64,000 bases of DNA from Thalassospira xianhensis MCCC 1A02616 (lineage in GTDB: Bacteria; Pseudomonadota; Alphaproteobacteria; Rhodospirillales; Thalassospiraceae). Within the stretch, counting starts at the first letter, position 1. Each line of letters starts with the position of its first letter. Shown in pieces: positions 52,986 to 61,653 of the stretch. The translations under genes and the position numbers were made by a program. The stretch is taken from assembly GCF_003326475.1 (NCBI RefSeq), contig NZ_JPWA01000002.1, forward strand, positions 1 to 64,000, given 5' to 3'. The notes beneath the pieces are model-generated. The model had not been told where the DNA came from. It saw nothing but the letters and a program-made list of their open reading frames with translations, and did not search any database.

Positions 52986-54143
52986 GTGAAGAACTGGATC
53001 CGTCTTCCGAACAGCGAAGGCAACTGCGTTGCAGCGTCCAAGAATGCCGCAGGTTCGACAAATTCCCCATCCGTTACCGTTCATGAACGCGAAATAGGAC
53101 GAAACGGGTTCCTTGGGCCATCAGCCCACATCTATCACAAACATCCCCCAGCAGGCTGGGCCTCGTTCGAAGGGCCGCTTCGCCCGCGCGCGTTTGATCT
53201 GAACAAACTTGCCGCCGGGCCGGATTGCCCCCTGCAGGCGCGCCGCATTCTGCATAATGCGGTGATGGAAGTCCGTTATTGGCGGCTGGATGGCAAAATG
53301 CATGCGCTGGCGCGTAATGCTGATGGTGATACGCTGGCCTTTATTCATAACGGCAACGGCGCGCTTTATTGCGATTATGGCCATATGCCCTATCGTGACG
53401 GGGATTATATCCTGCTGCCGCGCGGTACGGCCTGGCGGTTCGAGGCATCCGAACCATCGGAATTCCTGTTTATCGAGGCTACCAATGATGCCTTTGGCCT
53501 GCCAAGCGATACCCAGTCGGCAGGGCATCCGTCCATCAACCCGACCAGTTTCGAAGTGCCGCGGATTGATGACAAATTCCGCGCCCAGCAGGACGAGGCC
53601 TATTGGGAAATTCACATCAAGCGTCGCAATGCGATTTCGACTCTGACCTATCCCTATAACCCGCTGGATGCGGTGGGCTGGCAGGGGGATCTTAGTGTCG
53701 TACGGCTGAACTGGCGCGATTTGCGACAGGACCACCAACCGAGTCAGCCGGTGCCGCCCGCCGCGCACAGCACCTTTGTTGCCAACCGGTTTGCCGTCAG
53801 CACCTTTGTGCCGAAAATTGGCGAAGGTGAATCAGGGACGCTTCGCGTGCCGTTCTATCATTCGAACGAGGATTTCGACGAATTCATCTTCTATCACCGG
53901 GGTGAGTTCTACAGCCGGGGCAATATCAAGCCGGGCATGGCGACTTTCCACCCCAGCGGCTTCCCGCATGGACCGCATCCATGTTCGTATCAGAAAACCA
54001 TGATCAAGGTGCCGGTCGAGACCGACGAGGTGGCGGTGATGATTGACTGTGCGGAAATGGTCAATATTGACGAAAGCATTCCCGACGGCGCGGAATGGAA
54101 GGCCTATGTCAACACGTGGGAAAAGGCGAAAGAAACACTATGA
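52986..54143 (+). CDS. hmgA: Homogentisate 1,2-dioxygenase-family cupin (short form)
   Basis: Homogentisate dioxygenase opens the ring of homogentisate in Tyr/Phe breakdown. The C-terminal cupin shows FYHSNEDFDEFIFYHRGEF, then GMATFHPSGFPHGPHP, the iron-site region of the family (His, acid, His). At 385 residues it is shorter than classical HmgA (about 430), and no fumarylacetoacetase or maleylacetoacetate isomerase gene is adjacent, so the substrate could differ. The GTG at 52986, 8 nt after GGGAGG, is the best start; the ATG at 52959 has no ribosome site. Confidence 0.78.
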   Translation: MKNWIRLPNSEGNCVAASKNAAGSTNSPSVTVHEREIGRNGFLGPSAHIYHKHPPAGWASFEGPLRPRAFDLNKLAAGPDCPLQARRILHNAVMEVRYWRLDGKMHALARNADGDTLAFIHNGNGALYCDYGHMPYRDGDYILLPRGTAWRFEASEPSEFLFIEATNDAFGLPSDTQSAGHPSINPTSFEVPRIDDKFRAQQDEAYWEIHIKRRNAISTLTYPYNPLDAVGWQGDLSVVRLNWRDLRQDHQPSQPVPPAAHSTFVANRFAVSTFVPKIGEGESGTLRVPFYHSNEDFDEFIFYHRGEFYSRGNIKPGMATFHPSGFPHGPHPCSYQKTMIKVPVETDEVAVMIDCAEMVNIDESIPDGAEWKAYVNTWEKAKETL

Positions 54144-54418
54144 TGCCATGCTTATGGTTGCACGTGCTTGTTTCAAGGCGGCTTTCTGCACTTTTGTGAC
54201 CATTCGGCATTGATCTTCGGATTTGTTTGACCTATCCGGAACGTTAAGGGTTTCATCAGCATGTCCCGGTAATCTGCTTATATGCAAATTGCCGGTTCCT
54301 TTGTCATGGACTGGCTTGCGCGATAGTATAAGCTTGGTAGCGGCACTCGTGGCGTAAACCTGACAGCGCAGATGGCCAACGAATAGAATTTGTCGGGATG
54401 GGTTGATCAAAGCCGAGA

Positions 54419-55585
54419 ATGACCAGACAGCAATTAGCAAATAAAAACGGAAGCATTTCGTCATCTGGTCGTGCAGGTCAGCCGGATGCGCTGTCCTGTT
54501 TGCCCACGTCATTCGTTACCCGTGGTGTTCGGACACCTTTCACGACTAAAAGCCTGCGTTATGCGCGTGTGCTGATCGGCCAAAGCGGACGGACCCTTGT
54601 CAGTCTGCCGGGACTTTCGGGCGGGCTTGGCACCTATGAAATGCCGCTTGAAACCCTGCGCGAGGTTTTTGATCTTTCGGTCCATGACCGGATGCTGTTT
54701 GATCGCCTGATCACGCTTGAAAAGTTCACCCCGGAAGTTGTGCGCGAACATGCGCGTGCGGTGGCGATAACCGGTGTTGGCGGTGTTGCGCTGGCGCGTG
54801 CCGGAATTACCGGCAACAAGGAAGAAAAAGCCGCGCGCGAACTCGGTCAACTGACCCTGCTGTATCAGGCATTGCGCCAGCTTGGCGGCAATGATGTTCA
54901 GGACATGAAACGCGAAGACCTTCTGACGATGGAAGGCCAGATACGCGCACGCAAGGCACTGAATCGCTTTGCAGCGTCAGCCGGTTTGGAAAACGATTCG
55001 ATCATTGATACCCTTGGCGAATGGAGCGTTCTGAGCGCGCCGGTCGGCCTTGGGATCGAAGGTTGTGAAGGCCCGCTTCGCCTTCTTGCGCTGGGTTTGC
55101 AGAAACTTGCCGGCGATGTCGAGGAATGGTCGATTTCCGAACAGTCCGATTTCCGCTTTATGGCGACCCGTGTGATCAATGCCGCCAGTGCCACCAACGA
55201 TCATGCGATGCGGGTTCTGCGTAAAATCGATTTGTGGAACAATGAACTTGGCAAGGTGCTTAAAGACTGGGCCAAGGCAAGGGAAGAGCTGCAAAAAGAT
55301 ATCGGGCAGTTGTGGTGGATTCTTGACGGATGGCAGGAACTGATTGATTTGTGGCGGTCGCGTCCCGGGCATGATCGGGCACGCCAGCGCGAGATTGTCG
55401 AAGAAATCGCGAGTTTCGCACCGGTCCTGCCAATCGAAGAGCTTGAGAAACTTGAATATGAATTCTGGATCGATGTGCGTGTTAACCAGATGCTTTGGGC
55501 GTCTGAACTGCGCAAACTGGGCAGTGGTGAAATTGACGCCGACATGGTCGACCGGCTGGAGCGGTTCCGGAGGCAGTCGGCGTGA
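54419..55585 (+). CDS. Unknown protein, first of a coupled gene pair
   Basis: 388 residues, not recognised. The first 40 residues are polar and low-complexity-like (SISSSGRAGQPD). A compact N-terminal segment follows (TTKSLRYARVLIGQSGRTLVSLPGL), then a long, mostly helical body rich in Leu, Glu, Arg and Trp (for example DIGQLWWILDGWQELIDLW). No signal peptide, membrane segment, catalytic motif or nucleotide-binding loop is visible. The TGA overlaps the next gene's GTG. It resembles a scaffold or structural protein rather than an enzyme by composition, which is only an impression. The 275 nt upstream (54144-54418) shows no gene. Confidence 0.78.
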   Translation: MTRQQLANKNGSISSSGRAGQPDALSCLPTSFVTRGVRTPFTTKSLRYARVLIGQSGRTLVSLPGLSGGLGTYEMPLETLREVFDLSVHDRMLFDRLITLEKFTPEVVREHARAVAITGVGGVALARAGITGNKEEKAARELGQLTLLYQALRQLGGNDVQDMKREDLLTMEGQIRARKALNRFAASAGLENDSIIDTLGEWSVLSAPVGLGIEGCEGPLRLLALGLQKLAGDVEEWSISEQSDFRFMATRVINAASATNDHAMRVLRKIDLWNNELGKVLKDWAKAREELQKDIGQLWWILDGWQELIDLWRSRPGHDRARQREIVEEIASFAPVLPIEELEKLEYEFWIDVRVNQMLWASELRKLGSGEIDADMVDRLERFRRQSA

Positions 55586-57027
55586 AGGTTGAAAATGCCG
55601 CAAATATGGGTGTTTCCCAGCTTGGCGATCTGTTTGAATCGTTAAACAGCTCGGAAATCGCACGTTTTACACGCGCGATCGAAAGTGACCGTGCCGACCC
55701 CAAGCTACCACTGCCGCATGAACAGATTTTGCAAATTCTGCGTCCGCGTCTGGCGTCGTTAAAACCGGAACGATATCCAACTCCGATGCGCCAGTTCTGC
55801 GATCCGTTCGAGGATTTGCTGACGTCGGCACCACCTGCGGAAAACAGCATCCGTATCAGCCGTTCATCACTGATGCCGATCTGGAAGGTGGTCGAAACGT
55901 CCGGCGGTCCTGATATGACCAAGGCGATTGCCGATATTGAAAAGGCGGCTGCCAAGCGCGATCAGGATATGCTCGAACAGGCTGAACGCCGGATGTGGAA
56001 ACTGGCGTCGGTCTGTATTGCACAGGAAATCGAAAATTCGCTTAATGGGGTGAAGACCGAACGAGCATTGGCAACGCGGCTTGGTTCGCGCAGTCATCTT
56101 CGTGCGTTTGAGGAAATCGGTAAAATCCTGAACGTTGCCGAAGAAATCACCCAGATGCGCAAACGGTTTCCATCGGCCCCGATCAGAAGTCTGGGCACGG
56201 CCGATATCAGTTGGCTGCGCGACCGGTTTGTTGAAATCTCGCAGGAAAAACCGGGGTACGAGCCGGTTTATCTTTTGGCGGTTCTGGCCCGTCTGCTGCG
56301 CCCGAGCGAGCTTTTCAAACTGATCCGGGTGCTGTCAAGCAAGGCTGACGACAGAACGATTTCCAGTACCAATCTGGCGACCACAGGCGATCTGATCATT
56401 GATCTTCTGGCCGAAACCGTGACCGAGATTGAGCAGGGGGTCGGTACCGGCAAGGGCGAGTATCACATCCTGTCGCTTGCCCGTTGGTATGCGTCTGAAT
56501 TCACCCGAATTACCCGCGAATTCAACATCCGCAAGGATGGCCGATGGGGCGAGAAGCTTTTGGAAACGCGCCGTCGCGTGTCCAAGGCCCTGGCCAATAC
56601 CATGTTCGGCGCCAGCCCCGACCGCATTATTGATGCCCTGCCGCAGATTGAAACCAAGCAGGGGCCGGGGTCCGGTCGTCAGGGGGTCCGTCCGATTTTC
56701 GCGCAGCCCTTTGACGAGGAAAAGGTTCTTGCCGCTGAACAATCGGCCGAGGCGATTGCTGAAACGGCGCGCATTTCCCACGTTCTGGCGGCCCAAAGTT
56801 CGGCGACCAAGGCGGTGGTGGAGCTCAAGAAAAAGCTGAACCAGATCGGGCGTGCCGGGGTGGATGGCATGGGACGGCTTGATGCTGATGAACTTGATAA
56901 TGCACAGCGCAACCTGATGGCAATTGTCCGTCTTCTTGAAATCATCGACGGCCCCGAAGAAGCCGATCTGCTGCGCCGTCGCGGCATGAATGCGCTGCGC
57001 GCGCTTCAGGGTAAAAAGGCAAGCTAG
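55582..57027 (+). CDS. Unknown protein, second of a coupled gene pair
   Basis: 481 residues, not recognised. GTG start overlaps the upstream stop (GTGA), so the two proteins are made in a coupled way and probably interact. Predicted to be almost entirely helical with heptad-like stretches (IADIEKAAAKRDQDMLEQAERRMWKLASV; VVELKKKLNQIGRAGVDGMGRL). A central segment (SLARWYASEFTRITREFNIRKDGRWGEKLLETRRR) is basic. No signal, membrane segment or known catalytic motif. It ends 18 nt before a convergent LysR gene. Base composition does not stand out, so there is no sign of recent transfer. Confidence 0.8.
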   Translation: MKVENAANMGVSQLGDLFESLNSSEIARFTRAIESDRADPKLPLPHEQILQILRPRLASLKPERYPTPMRQFCDPFEDLLTSAPPAENSIRISRSSLMPIWKVVETSGGPDMTKAIADIEKAAAKRDQDMLEQAERRMWKLASVCIAQEIENSLNGVKTERALATRLGSRSHLRAFEEIGKILNVAEEITQMRKRFPSAPIRSLGTADISWLRDRFVEISQEKPGYEPVYLLAVLARLLRPSELFKLIRVLSSKADDRTISSTNLATTGDLIIDLLAETVTEIEQGVGTGKGEYHILSLARWYASEFTRITREFNIRKDGRWGEKLLETRRRVSKALANTMFGASPDRIIDALPQIETKQGPGSGRQGVRPIFAQPFDEEKVLAAEQSAEAIAETARISHVLAAQSSATKAVVELKKKLNQIGRAGVDGMGRLDADELDNAQRNLMAIVRLLEIIDGPEEADLLRRRGMNALRALQGKKAS

Positions 57028-57044
57028 TCGCTCTTTTTCTGCTT

Positions 57045-57941
57045 TTATGCTTCCTGCTTTTTGCGGTGATCAAGCCAAGTCATGAAAGCCCGGATTTTAG
57101 GGCTGCGTGACCGGCCGGTCGGGGTGGTGGCGTAATAATGAAACGGGCTTGCGCGTGGCGGGCCAAAGGGTGCGACAATCCGGCCATTGGCCAGTTCATC
57201 CTCGATCGCGAATGTTGGCAGCAACGCCACACCCAGCCCTGCAATGGCGGCCTGCATCGCCATGGTGAAATGTTCGAACTTCGGACCGTTTTCCCCGTCA
57301 ATATCAGTAAGGCCACTTGCGGTCAGCCAGTCGCTCCATCCGCGCGGGCGGGTTGCTATGTGTAAAAGTGAATAATCACGAAGATTGTTTGGTTTTGGTG
57401 AGTAATCCAGATTCTCGATCAGCTTCGGGCTGCAGATCGGCACCATTTCTTCGCCATGTAGCAAATGCGCATCCAGCCCCGGCCAGTTCCCATCGCCAAA
57501 CAGAACCGCAATATCGATCTGTTCGCGGTCAAAATCGGGAATACCGATCCGTGAAATGAAATTAATGACGATATCGGGATGGGTGCTGCGAAAATCGGGC
57601 AGCAACGGGATCAGGCAGCGCGATCCGAAAGTCGGTGGGGCTGCGATGGTCAGAACACCGCCTTCGGCTCCGCCAGACAGGAATGTCAGGGTGGCGGTTT
57701 CAAGCTGATCCAGCGCCGGGCGGATTGCCTGCAAATAACTTTCGCCTTCGGATGTCAGGACAAGGCGCTGCTTTTCGCGGGCAAACAGTTTGCAACCCAG
57801 CCAGTCCTCAAGCCCCTGTATCTGGCGGCTGATAGCACTTTGCGTCAGGTAAAGTTCCTCGGCGGCACGTGATGCACTGCCAAAGCGGGCGGTCTGTTCA
57901 AAACAGCTGAGTGCTTTCAGGCTCGGGATGCGGCGGCTCAT
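57045..57941 (-). CDS. LysR family regulator, GcvA/GcdR type
   Basis: 298 residues. The N-terminal winged helix reads SLKALSCFEQTARFGSASRAAEELYLTQSAISRQIQGLE; the effector domain contains LTIAAPPTFGSRCLIPLLPDF, the GcvA-subgroup pattern. Divergent from glutaryl-CoA dehydrogenase, the position of GcdR in other proteobacteria, so it is probably its activator, responding to glutarate or glutaryl-CoA. The operator-like dyad lies between the genes. Confidence 0.92.
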   Translation of the reverse strand: MSRRIPSLKALSCFEQTARFGSASRAAEELYLTQSAISRQIQGLEDWLGCKLFAREKQRLVLTSEGESYLQAIRPALDQLETATLTFLSGGAEGGVLTIAAPPTFGSRCLIPLLPDFRSTHPDIVINFISRIGIPDFDREQIDIAVLFGDGNWPGLDAHLLHGEEMVPICSPKLIENLDYSPKPNNLRDYSLLHIATRPRGWSDWLTASGLTDIDGENGPKFEHFTMAMQAAIAGLGVALLPTFAIEDELANGRIVAPFGPPRASPFHYYATTPTGRSRSPKIRAFMTWLDHRKKQEA

Positions 57942-57995
57942 GATCTAATTGCTCGAAATATGAGGATATTTGCACTTTATCTGGGCTTGTTATCG

Positions 57996-58024
57996 ATAGT
58001 TTATGAGTTTTACGCATAAACTAT
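57996..58024. promoter_or_regulatory. LysR-type operator upstream of the glutaryl-CoA genes
   Basis: ATAGTTTATG (57996-58005), 9-nt spacer, CATAAACTAT (58015-58024): a perfect 10-bp inverted repeat that contains a T-N11-A LysR core. It lies 54 nt from the lysR start and 141 nt before gcdH, as expected for a primary recognition site. Confidence 0.7.
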
Positions 58025-58165
58025 ATCCGATTTATCATTTGCAAGCGCGTCTGCCAATGCCTAGCTTTAGCCCAGAAGCGATAAGCTTTCAGGGATGATG
58101 CCGTCTCGCCCTTCTATGGTGTCATCCCTGCTTTGGTTTCAAAAATTTCATAAGGGATCAGGACG

Positions 58166-59356
58166 ATGGCAAGCCGCGCACCTTTTCACTGGGAAGACCC
58201 GCTGCTGATTGAAGATCAGCTGAGCGAAGAAGAACGCATGATCCGTGACGCGGCGCGCGCCTATTGTCAGGAAAACCTGCAGACCCGTGTTCTCGAAGCC
58301 AACCGGCACGAGATTTTCCACCGCGAAATCATGACCGAGATGGGCGAACTTGGCCTGCTTGGCCCGACCATCCCGGAGGAATACGGCGGACCAGGTGTCA
58401 ACCATGTCGCCTATGGACTTGTTGCGCGTGAAGTTGAGCGCGTCGATAGCGGTTATCGTTCAGCGATGTCGGTGCAAAGCTCGCTTGTGATGCATCCGAT
58501 CTATGCCTATGGCAGCGAGGACCAGCGCAAGAAATACCTGCCGAAACTGGCAACCGGCGAATGGGTCGGCTGTTTTGGTTTGACCGAGCCGGACCACGGG
58601 TCTGATCCGGGTGGCATGAAAACCCGCGCCCGCAAGGCCGATGGCGGTTTCACCCTATCGGGATCGAAAATGTGGATCACCAACAGCCCGATCGCCGATG
58701 TATTCGTTGTCTGGGGCAAGGATGACGAAGGTGTCATTCGCGGTTTCATCCTTGAAAAGGGCATGAAAGGGCTGAGCGCGCCAAAGATCGAAGGCAAGTT
58801 TTCGCTGCGTGCGTCGATCACCGGCGAGATCGTTATGGATAACGTCTTTGTCCCGGCGGAAAACATGCTGCCAAATGCCAAGGGCCTTGGCGGGCCGTTC
58901 GGCTGCTTGAACAAGGCACGTTACGGCATTTCATGGGGTGCGATGGGGGCTGCTGAATTCTGCTGGCATGCAGCACGTCAATATACCCTTGATCGCAAAC
59001 AGTTCGGCCGTCCGTTGGCCGCCAATCAGCTGATCCAGCTGAAACTGGCGAACATGCAGACCGAAATCACCCTTGGTCTGCAGGGCGCGCTTCAGCTTGG
59101 CCGGATGCTGGATGCCGGAACCGCCGCACCCGAGGCGATTTCGCTGATGAAACGCAATAACTGCGGCAAGGCGCTTGATATCGCGCGTGTTGCCCGTGAC
59201 ATGCATGGCGGCAACGGCATTGCCGATGAATTCCATGTCATCCGTCATGCGATGAACCTTGAAGCGGTCAATACCTATGAAGGTACGCATGATGTGCATG
59301 CCCTTATCCTTGGCCGTGCCCAGACCGGCATTCAGGCGTTCAGTGCCGAGGGCTGA
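58166..59356 (+). CDS. gcdH: Glutaryl-CoA dehydrogenase
   Basis: FAD enzyme that oxidises and decarboxylates glutaryl-CoA to crotonyl-CoA in lysine, tryptophan and glutarate breakdown. 396 residues; N-terminal [24 protein letters not shown] typical of Gcd[18 protein letters not shown] for FAD/CoA contacts, [15 protein letters not shown], and the catalytic Glu in [20 protein letters not shown]. Transcribed divergently from the LysR gene and ahead of a CoA-transferase gene. Confidence 0.95.
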   Translation: MASRAPFHWEDPLLIEDQLSEEERMIRDAARAYCQENLQTRVLEANRHEIFHREIMTEMGELGLLGPTIPEEYGGPGVNHVAYGLVAREVERVDSGYRSAMSVQSSLVMHPIYAYGSEDQRKKYLPKLATGEWVGCFGLTEPDHGSDPGGMKTRARKADGGFTLSGSKMWITNSPIADVFVVWGKDDEGVIRGFILEKGMKGLSAPKIEGKFSLRASITGEIVMDNVFVPAENMLPNAKGLGGPFGCLNKARYGISWGAMGAAEFCWHAARQYTLDRKQFGRPLAANQLIQLKLANMQTEITLGLQGALQLGRMLDAGTAAPEAISLMKRNNCGKALDIARVARDMHGGNGIADEFHVIRHAMNLEAVNTYEGTHDVHALILGRAQTGIQAFSAEG

Positions 59357-59369
59357 GAACGAAGATGAC

Positions 59370-59402
59370 GGGCGGCACAGATCTTTGGTGCCGCCCTTTT
59401 TC
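59370..59402 (+). terminator. Terminator between gcdH and the CoA-transferase gene
   Basis: GGGCGGCAC (59370-59378) / GTGCCGCCC (59388-59396), 9-nt loop, then TTTTT. It lies only 27 nt before the next start codon, so the CoA-transferase gene is reached by read-through or from a promoter inside gcdH. Confidence 0.88.
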
Positions 59403-59428
59403 CTTTTTGACGACGATCCCGGGATGGA

Positions 59429-60655
59429 ATGATGACCAGCGCGCTTTCTGGACTTCGTGTGCTTGATCTTTCGCGTGTCTTGGCGGGGCCTTGGGCCAGT
59501 CAGACACTGGCCGATATGGGTGCCGAGGTGATCAAGATCGAACGTCCGGGTGCGGGCGACGATACCCGTGGCTGGGGGCCGCCCTATGCCAAGGACGTTA
59601 CAGGTAACGATACCAGCGAAGCCGCTTATTACCTGTCGGCCAATCGTGGCAAAAAGTCGCTGACGATTGACATGACCAAGCCCGAGGGGCAGGAAATCCT
59701 GCACAGGCTTGCCGCCGAATGCGATGTGGTGATCGAGAATTTCAAGGTTGGTGGCCTTGCCAAATACCGGCTGGATTACGCATCGCTATCGGAAATCAAT
59801 CCCAAGATCGTCTATTGTTCGATCACCGGCTTCGGGCAGGATGGCCCCTATAAGGACCGGCCGGGTTATGATTTCATGATCCAGGCGATGGGCGGGCTTA
59901 TGAGCATCACCGGTGCCCCGGATCAGGAACCGGGCGGCCAGCCGATGAAGGTCGGGGTGGCGGTTGCCGATATCTTTACCGGGCTTTATGCGACGATTGG
60001 TATTCTGGCGGCCCTTCGTCACCGCGATGCCACCGGCGAGGGACAGCATGTCGATCTGGCATTGCTGGATGTGCAGACCGCGATCCTTGCCAATCAGGCG
60101 ATGAATTTCCTGACAACCGGCAAGGCCCCGGGGCGACTTGGCAATGCGCATCCCAATATCGTGCCCTATGAAGCGTTCCCGACGGCGGATGGTTACATTA
60201 TCCTGGCGGTCGGTAATGACAGCCAGTTCAGAAGTTTCTGCAATGTTGCAGGTATCGGACATTTGCCCGATGACGCACGATATGCCACCAACCGTTCACG
60301 CGTAGCCAATCGTGAAACGCTGGTACCGCAAATCCGTCAGGCAATGGTAATGAAATCCACCGACGACTGGATCGCCATTCTTGAAACGGCCAATGTGCCG
60401 TGTGGCCCGATCAATACACTGGATCGGGTGTTTGATAACCCGCAGGTCAAACATCGCGATACAGTGCGGTATCTTGATCATCCAACGGCGGGCAAGGTGC
60501 CGACGGTTGCCAATCCGATCAAGTTTTCCAAAACGCCGATTGCCGGCGAAACCGCCCCGCCGATGCTGGGCCAGCATAGTGATGAAATCCTGCGCAAGGT
60601 CGCGGACCTGAGCGACGCACAGATTGCCAAATTGCGCGAAGCCGGGATTATCTGA
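59429..60655 (+). CDS. Class III (CaiB/BaiF) CoA-transferase, glutarate type
   Basis: Moves CoA between acyl-CoA and a free acid, most likely succinyl-CoA or similar to glutarate, by its gcdH neighbour. 408 residues; DLSRVLAGPWASQTLADMGAEVIKIE, RGKKSLTIDM, the catalytic Asp in GYDFMIQAMGGLMSITG, and PFATG-like segments. Two ATGs in tandem. The match to SUGCT (human C7orf10)-type enzymes is by context and overall pattern. Confidence 0.88.
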   Translation: MMTSALSGLRVLDLSRVLAGPWASQTLADMGAEVIKIERPGAGDDTRGWGPPYAKDVTGNDTSEAAYYLSANRGKKSLTIDMTKPEGQEILHRLAAECDVVIENFKVGGLAKYRLDYASLSEINPKIVYCSITGFGQDGPYKDRPGYDFMIQAMGGLMSITGAPDQEPGGQPMKVGVAVADIFTGLYATIGILAALRHRDATGEGQHVDLALLDVQTAILANQAMNFLTTGKAPGRLGNAHPNIVPYEAFPTADGYIILAVGNDSQFRSFCNVAGIGHLPDDARYATNRSRVANRETLVPQIRQAMVMKSTDDWIAILETANVPCGPINTLDRVFDNPQVKHRDTVRYLDHPTAGKVPTVANPIKFSKTPIAGETAPPMLGQHSDEILRKVADLSDAQIAKLREAGII

Positions 60656-60680
60656 TGCCACCTTCCTGCTTGGCAGAATG

Positions 60681-60708
60681 CCTGCCGGTATGAAAAGGTA
60701 TCGGCAGG
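60681..60708 (+). other. Hairpin between the CoA-transferase and PanE-like genes
   Basis: CCTGCCGGTA (60681-60690) / TATCGGCAGG (60699-60708), 10 bp with one G-U pair, 8-nt loop, no U-tract. Possible processing or attenuation element 30 nt before the next start. Confidence 0.5.
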
Positions 60709-60737
60709 GAATATTCATTCAGGACAGGATACCGGAC

Positions 60738-61628
60738 ATGAAAATCGCGGTGATGGGGGCGGGGGCCGTTGGCTGTTATTACGGGGCGATGCTGGCGCGT
60801 GCCGGGCATGATGTGACCCTGATCGGGCGGCCTGCCCATGTCGATGCCGTCAATCGCGACGGACTGCTTTTGGAGTTTGGTGGAGCACAGCAGTATATTG
60901 AAATGAATGCCAGTTCGGACGCCAGCGCGATTGCCGGCGCCGGTCTTGTCCTGTTCTGCGTCAAATCGACCGATACCAATGATGCCGGGGCGCAGATCAA
61001 GCCGTTTCTGGCCCCGGATACCATCGTTATGAGCCTTCAGAACGGGGTTGATAATGCTGAACGGTTGTCGGCTGTGATCGGATTGCCGGTGATCCCGACA
61101 GTCGTTTATGTCGCGACCAGCATGGAAGGGCCGGGACATGTCAAACATCATGGTCGTGGCGAACTGGTGATCGGCACGTCTCCGCAAAGTGAAAAAGTTG
61201 CCCAAACGCTGCGCCCGGCGCATATCCCGGTCGAGATTTCGGAAAATGCTGAAGGTGCACTTTGGGCCAAGATGATTTTGAACTGTGCCTATAACGCGTT
61301 ATCGGCAATATCGCAGATGCCCTATGGCGCGCTGGTGCAGGGCGAAGGCATTTGGGATGTCATGCGCAATGCGGTTGATGAATGTCTTACGGTTGCCAAG
61401 GGGTGCGGGGTGACGGTACCGGGTGACGTCTGGGGCGCGATCAAAAAGATCGCCGAAACCATGCCGGGGCAATATTCATCCACCGCGCAGGATCTGGCGC
61501 GCGGCAAAACCAGCGAGATCGATTTCCTGAACGGTTATATTGTGCGCAAGGGTGCGGAACTTGGCATTCCAACGCCGACCAATCTGGCCCTTCACGCAAT
61601 GACGAAGTTGCGCGAACGCCGGGAATGA
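60738..61628 (+). CDS. panE: 2-dehydropantoate 2-reductase family protein
   Basis: NADPH-dependent reductase of the KPR fold, 296 residues. Rossmann motif VMGAGAVGCYYGAMLARAG at the N-terminus, SLQNGVDNAE and a Lys in the AKMILNCAYNALSA region expected to be catalytic, and the C-terminal helical domain with SSTAQDLARGKTSEIDFLNGYIV. Such paralogues may reduce other 2-oxo acids. The ATG at 60738 gives the standard N-terminus; the frame extends into the CoA-transferase gene. Convergent with the EamA gene. Confidence 0.88.
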   Translation: MKIAVMGAGAVGCYYGAMLARAGHDVTLIGRPAHVDAVNRDGLLLEFGGAQQYIEMNASSDASAIAGAGLVLFCVKSTDTNDAGAQIKPFLAPDTIVMSLQNGVDNAERLSAVIGLPVIPTVVYVATSMEGPGHVKHHGRGELVIGTSPQSEKVAQTLRPAHIPVEISENAEGALWAKMILNCAYNALSAISQMPYGALVQGEGIWDVMRNAVDECLTVAKGCGVTVPGDVWGAIKKIAETMPGQYSSTAQDLARGKTSEIDFLNGYIVRKGAELGIPTPTNLALHAMTKLRERRE

Positions 61629-61653
61629 CCCCGGCTTTCCAAGGGTGAGAAGA

